From assembly GCF_030406325.1 (NCBI RefSeq), contig NZ_JAUEQY010000010.1, forward strand, positions 243,382 to 307,381: DNA of 64,000 bases. Reading direction: 5' to 3'. A program made the translations under genes and the position numbers. This document shows positions 60,589 through 64,000 of this stretch, piece by piece. Position 1 is the first letter of the stretch; each line of letters opens with the position of its first letter. The stretch is from Actinomadura sp. DC4 (GTDB taxonomy: Bacteria; Actinomycetota; Actinomycetes; Streptosporangiales; Streptosporangiaceae). The notes under the pieces are model-generated. The model saw only the letters and a list, made by a program, of their open reading frames with translations, did not search any database and was not told the origin of the DNA.

Positions 60589-62211
60589 ATGACCGCCGAT
60601 CGAGCCAAGCCCCCGCTTGCCGGCCTGCGGGCCGCGCAGGTCGGAGTGTGGGCGCCCGCCGCGACAGGACTGGCGTACGGACTGACGCACCAAGGGCCCG
60701 CCGGTTCGGCCCTCGCCGCCGGAGCCGGAGTCGTCTTCCTCAGCACGCTGGCGCGGCGGCACCACCGATGGGGCTACCAGTGGCTGGGCACCGCGCTGGT
60801 GAGGCGCCGCCGGCCGGTGCCCCGCGAGCTCGTCCTGCCCGGCGCGCCGGATGAGGGCGTCGCGGCACTGCGCCAGGACCTGCTGCCCGAGCTGCGCATA
60901 CGCGGCGCCGGACCGGCCAACGCCCGGATCGGCGTCATCGAGGACGGGTCCTGCTGGACGGCCGTGGTCGCGGTCGACGCGGCCGGTCCGGGCGCCGAAC
61001 TCCGGCCCGAGATCCTGGCCCCCGCGCTGCGCGGCGACAACGTGACCCTCGCCGCGATCCAGGTGCTGGTCCACGCGGTGCCGAACCCGGGCGGCGGCCC
61101 ACGGCGTACCGAGCTGACCCGGATCGCCCTGCGGCTCGACCCGCGTACGGCCGGGCCGGGGAGCGAGACGATGGGGGCGCCGTCCTTCCAGCGGGCGCTG
61201 CGGCTGCGCGCGCGCCGCGTCGTCGAGCTCCTCACCGCCCACGGCCGGCGGGCGCACACGATGGACGCCGCCGAGGTCCGCGCCGCGCTGCTGGACGACG
61301 CCGCGCTGACCCCCGGCGCACCCTCCCGCCAGCACTGGCGGGCGTGGGCGAGCGGCGATCTGCGGCACACGGTGTTCTGGCTCCGCCGCTGGCCCGCCGC
61401 CGGGCTCGCCGAGTTCGGTGAGGCCGGCGTCCTGTCGGTGACGCTGACGCCCGCGCGGGGCGACGCGTTCCGCGCCACGACCCTGGTGCGGCTGGTCGCG
61501 CCGCGTACGGCCGCCAGGGACGCCCGCCGGGCGGCGCGGCGTCAGGGCGCGCAGCTCGTGCCGCTGCACGGCGAGCACCACCAGGGCGTCCTCGCCACGC
61601 TCCCGCTCGGCCGCGAGGTCGAGACGCCGGTCTCCTGGCGGCCACGCCACACCGCCGCGCCCCTCCTGCGCGAGGGCGGCCAGGGCCTCCTTCTCGGCAC
61701 GGGCGCGCACGGCCAGGAGCTGCTGCCGGTCTTCCAGCCGGGCCCGGTGCGGATCGCGCTGCTCGCCGGTCCCGCGGTCGCGGCGCTGCTCGCGCGGCGG
61801 GCGGCGGACGCCGGCGCGCTCGTACGGGCCGTCACGGCGCGCCCCGGCCTGTGGCCGACCTCGATCGAGCGGGTGCCCCCAGGCGCCGGGCCGGTCGAGG
61901 GCACCTCGCTGCGCCCCTGGGTGACGCTGGACGACGGCACCGGCTCGCCGCCCGCCCCGGCGCCCTGGTGCGCGTCCCTCGACCTGCTTCCCGAGCCGGC
62001 CACCGTCGCCACGTACGACACGGCGCTCGTCCACCGCCCCGCCGCCGCGGTCGTCGACGCGGTGACCAGGGCGTACGAGCTGCCGGGCGCCGCCACCAAC
62101 GCCCTGCGCCTGATGCCGCGGCACGCCGTCGCCCTCGTACGGAAGGGCTCGGTGCGGCTGGTGGACCTGACGCCGTCCCCGGAGGAGACCGCCCTGCTCG
62201 GCGAGGCCTGA
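60589..62211 (+). CDS. eccE: Type VII secretion protein EccE
   Basis: A 540-residue ESX-type membrane component. Two N-terminal TM segments lie at about 20-60 (L-T-H-Q-G-P between them). The cytoplasmic domain begins with the basic R-R-R-R-P-V-P-R, then A-R-I-G-V-I-E-D-G and the R-H-T-V-F-W-L-R-R-W-P segment near 250 characteristic of EccE proteins. EccE sits at the edge of the ESX membrane complex. ATG 60589 has GGAGG seven bases upstream; the longer frame from 60310 does not look like coding sequence. It converges on the WXG100-like gene. Confidence 0.85.
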   Translation: MTADRAKPPLAGLRAAQVGVWAPAATGLAYGLTHQGPAGSALAAGAGVVFLSTLARRHHRWGYQWLGTALVRRRRPVPRELVLPGAPDEGVAALRQDLLPELRIRGAGPANARIGVIEDGSCWTAVVAVDAAGPGAELRPEILAPALRGDNVTLAAIQVLVHAVPNPGGGPRRTELTRIALRLDPRTAGPGSETMGAPSFQRALRLRARRVVELLTAHGRRAHTMDAAEVRAALLDDAALTPGAPSRQHWRAWASGDLRHTVFWLRRWPAAGLAEFGEAGVLSVTLTPARGDAFRATTLVRLVAPRTAARDARRAARRQGAQLVPLHGEHHQGVLATLPLGREVETPVSWRPRHTAAPLLREGGQGLLLGTGAHGQELLPVFQPGPVRIALLAGPAVAALLARRAADAGALVRAVTARPGLWPTSIERVPPGAGPVEGTSLRPWVTLDDGTGSPPAPAPWCASLDLLPEPATVATYDTALVHRPAAAVVDAVTRAYELPGAATNALRLMPRHAVALVRKGSVRLVDLTPSPEETALLGEA

Positions 62212-62221
62212 ACCACGAGAC

Positions 62222-62257
62222 GCGAACGCCCCCCGCCCTTGGGCGGGGGGCGTTCGC
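62222..62257. terminator. Bidirectional terminator after eccE
   Basis: A perfect 17-bp stem with a TT loop (62222-62238 with 62241-62257) lies between convergent eccE and the WXG100-like gene. Confidence 0.78.
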
Positions 62258-62262
62258 CGTCT

Positions 62263-62625
62263 TCAGTGCTGAGGCCCGTGCTGGGCGTTCAGGGGAGCGT
62301 GGACGACGTTGTGCGCGACGGGAAGGGCGGGTTCGCCGCCGAGGTGGCTCGTCTGGTGCCAGGCCTCGGCCGAGTGGTAAGCGTTCATACGTATGCGGCC
62401 GACGGCGTCGACGAGGCCCTCGCTGTTCGTCACCAGCTCCAGCGCCATGCCGTTGTACTGCTCGTGCAGCCGCCGGCCGAAGTCGTCGTTGCCGAACCCG
62501 TCCATGTACTGGGCGGTGGCCGTCTGGATCCGCGACATGTTGCCACCGAACATGTCCTCGAACGTCAGCATGCCTCTGGCCGAGGCCGCCATCCTCTCGG
62601 GATCGACGCTGATGTGATCGGCCAT
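62263..62625 (-). CDS. WXG100/ESX-type small protein
   Basis: A 120-residue protein with an N-terminal helical pattern I-S-V-D-P-E-R-M and later G-N-D-D-F-G-R-R-L-H-E-Q-Y-N-G, typical of ESX-associated WXG100-like proteins, although a W-x-G turn is not evident. A His/Pro-rich tail follows. ATG 62625 has GGAGG five bases upstream. It lies 14 bp downstream of the YbaB gene in one minus-strand operon. Likely a secreted substrate or partner. Confidence 0.7.
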   Translation of the reverse strand: MADHISVDPERMAASARGMLTFEDMFGGNMSRIQTATAQYMDGFGNDDFGRRLHEQYNGMALELVTNSEGLVDAVGRIRMNAYHSAEAWHQTSHLGGEPALPVAHNVVHAPLNAQHGPQH

Positions 62626-62639
62626 GTGTCCTCCTTCTC

Positions 62640-63098
62640 CTAGGCGTCCTCGTCCGGCTTGTGCCGGTCGAGAAATCGGGCGAGGTCGAGCGTCTCGAGC
62701 GGGTTCTCCGGGAGCACCGAGGCCAGGTCGAGCCGGCCGCCGGTGACCGCGTCGAAGTCGATGGTCGGCGGCAGCACGGGGCCCACGATCTCCCCCATCT
62801 TGTCCATGGCGGTGTCGCGCGCCTTCTGCACGGTCTTGACGATCACCGCGGCCAGCTCGGTCGAGGACAGGTCGTGGTAGTCGTGCGAGTTGAACTTCAG
62901 CGCGGTCAGCTCGCCGTGCGGGCCGACGGTCGCGGTCACCATCCGCTTGTCCGAGGTGGCGGTGGACGAGGACTTCCTGATCTTGTCCTGTACCTCGGTG
63001 AGCTCGGTGCGACGCCGCTCGAAGTCGGCGACGAAGTCCTCGATCAGGCCGGCGAGGCCCGGGATGCCGGGCATCTGCCCGGCCGGTTCCGCTGCCAT
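62640..63098 (-). CDS. YbaB/EbfC-family protein of the type VII locus
   Basis: A 152-residue YbaB/EbfC-like protein. The helix-sheet core (V-T-A-T-V-G-P-H-G-E-L-T-A-L-K-F, near residue 53, and A-A-V-I-V-K-T-V-Q-K-A near 83) matches the family, which binds DNA as dimers elsewhere but is common as an ESX-locus companion. It has AAGGA upstream of ATG 63098 and sits between the Pro-rich and WXG100 genes. Confidence 0.8.
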   Translation of the reverse strand: MAAEPAGQMPGIPGLAGLIEDFVADFERRRTELTEVQDKIRKSSSTATSDKRMVTATVGPHGELTALKFNSHDYHDLSSTELAAVIVKTVQKARDTAMDKMGEIVGPVLPPTIDFDAVTGGRLDLASVLPENPLETLDLARFLDRHKPDEDA

Positions 63099-63128
63099 TG
63101 GTGGTCCTTCCCCTTCCGCAGGCAGGGT

Positions 63129-64000
63129 TCAGCGGCCCAGGGACGTCGCCCCGGCCACCGATCCCCACAGGTCCTCGGTCGTGTCCGTGTGGTCGCGTTC
63201 GCGTTCCTTCTCCTCGTCCCGCGCCGTGCCGTACGGCGGCGTGAACGGTGCGCCGTTCTCCTTGCGCGGGCCCCCGACGAGTGAGCGCTCCCTCGCCTTG
63301 GCCTTCTCTTCCTCGTTCTCCTCGAAGACGTCGTCGAGGAACATGCGGCCGTCCGGGTCCGGGCCGGCCGACACCATGCCGCCGTACCCGGCGCCCGCCA
63401 TGCCCGTCATCGGAGGCAGCGAGCCCAGCCCGCCGCCGCGCGACGTGACCGGGGGCGCCGGCTCGGTCAGGTGCTGCTGCCCCGGGGCGAACAACCGGTC
63501 GCCCGCGGGCGGAGCGCCGAGGACGCCGGGCGGGGCCGCGGACTCCCGTACGGGCGGGGTGAGCCCGCCGCTCAGCGTGGCGAACCCGAGCGGCGCGGCG
63601 CCGAGCAGCGTGTTCGGCACCCCCGCCGGAGCCGGGCCGCCGATCGTCCCCGGAGTGGTCCCCGATACGAGATCGTGCAGCGGCAGGTCGCCCGGCCGGA
63701 CCAGATCGCCGGCAGGCGCGGCGAAGGGCCGGTCGCCGAGCACGCCGCCGAACCGTGTGCCCTCGCCGAACGGTGTGGCCTGCCCCTCCACCGGGTCCAG
63801 CGGCGCGAGCCGCGGCGGGGGTACGGCACGCGGGTTCGGCGGCAGGTCCGCCAGCCCGCCGGGCCGCGTCACGAGGGCCATGTCGCCGATGCCGGGTGCG
63901 AGCGGCCCGATCGCGTCCGGGCCCGGTGGCGGCGCGCCGGCCGCGAGCGGAAGCGGCGGGGCGAGCGCGCCACCCGGCAGGTCGCCGCCGGGCGGTTCGG
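63129..64000 (-). CDS. Pro/Gly-rich type VII-associated protein, C-terminal part (cut by window end)
   Basis: The frame is open through base 64000, and the last 290 codons are present. It is low-complexity Pro/Gly/Ala-rich with a charged C-terminal segment (F-L-D-D-V-F-E-E-N-E-E-E-K-A-K-A-R-E-R). This organisation matches the C-terminal linkers of large WXG100/PPE-like proteins beside YbaB in actinomycete ESX loci. It leads the minus-strand operon with YbaB and the WXG100-like gene. The N-terminus is outside the window. Confidence 0.68.
   Translation of the reverse strand, partial: EPPGGDLPGGALAPPLPLAAGAPPPGPDAIGPLAPGIGDMALVTRPGGLADLPPNPRAVPPPRLAPLDPVEGQATPFGEGTRFGGVLGDRPFAAPAGDLVRPGDLPLHDLVSGTTPGTIGGPAPAGVPNTLLGAAPLGFATLSGGLTPPVRESAAPPGVLGAPPAGDRLFAPGQQHLTEPAPPVTSRGGGLGSLPPMTGMAGAGYGGMVSAGPDPDGRMFLDDVFEENEEEKAKARERSLVGGPRKENGAPFTPPYGTARDEEKERERDHTDTTEDLWGSVAGATSLGR

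Noticed and set aside
1..64000. tRNA, rRNA, CRISPR or insertion-sequence features
   Set aside because: No T-loop consensus in gaps, no regularly spaced repeats and no transposase-like frames were seen.

Overview
The window is high-GC actinomycete DNA. Mycothiol-type and DUF397/XRE genes, a type VII (ESX) secretion locus and an enediyne polyketide synthase suggest a Streptosporangiales or Thermomonosporaceae organism such as Actinomadura, though that placement is an inference. From about 1 to 43.7 kb it holds most of an enediyne antitumour-antibiotic gene cluster. Its left edge runs out of the window inside a sugar gene. No glycosyltransferase and no apoprotein gene is visible inside the window.

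Region 1 (1-5.3 kb) is a nucleotide-sugar operon: a partial NDP-hexose 2,3-dehydratase, a sugar aminotransferase, a C-methyltransferase, a UDP-glucose-type dehydrogenase and a UDP-glucuronate-decarboxylase-like SDR. With the nucleotidyltransferase at 23.3 kb this matches the logic of a C-methylated 4-aminopentose (madurosamine type). Region 2 (5.4-16.5 kb) holds accessory and protection genes: a KAS III-fold acyltransferase, a TPP enzyme paired with a formyl-CoA-transferase homologue, an endonuclease/exonuclease/phosphatase protein, a GMC oxidoreductase coupled to a class III aminotransferase, a secreted epoxide-hydrolase-like protein and a 14-TM exporter.

Region 3 (16.8-35.2 kb) is the enediyne core: unbL, unbV and unbU, then an AraC regulator, a 1.1 kb control region and the nucleotidyltransferase, then a second unbL directly before the 1914-residue PKSE, its hot-dog thioesterase, a flavin reductase and a P450. 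A StrR-type regulator follows at 35.1-36.2 kb, and a near-consensus StrR box lies in the 22.5 kb control region. Region 4 (36.4-43.7 kb) holds an acyl-CoA carboxylase beta subunit (probable malonyl-CoA supply) and a five-gene co-directional cassette: carotenoid-oxygenase-like protein, small dehydrogenase subunit, GMC oxidoreductase, AhpD-like protein and a DinB/MDMPI-like protein.

Region 5 (43.7-55 kb) is mixed: a TetR regulator divergent from a P450 that lacks the ExxR arginine, a secreted Lys-rich protein, a two-component system, a hydrolase divergent from an AfsR/SARP-like regulator, an XRE/DUF397 module with a shortened DUF397 gene, a hydrolase remnant, an NTF2-like protein and another P450. 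Region 6 (55-64 kb) is part of a type VII secretion locus: a large Pro/Ala-rich protein, an ECF sigma/anti-sigma pair, EccE, a WXG100-like protein, a YbaB/EbfC protein and a partial Pro/Gly-rich protein cut by the window end.

The PKSE, thioesterase and Unb proteins would build the polyene and enediyne core. The sugar operon makes the appended deoxyaminosugar, the oxidoreductases tailor the core, the exporter, hydrolases and nuclease-like protein may protect the host, and AraC plus StrR-type regulators probably control the cluster. Nine TTA codons lie in window genes, eight of them inside the cluster.
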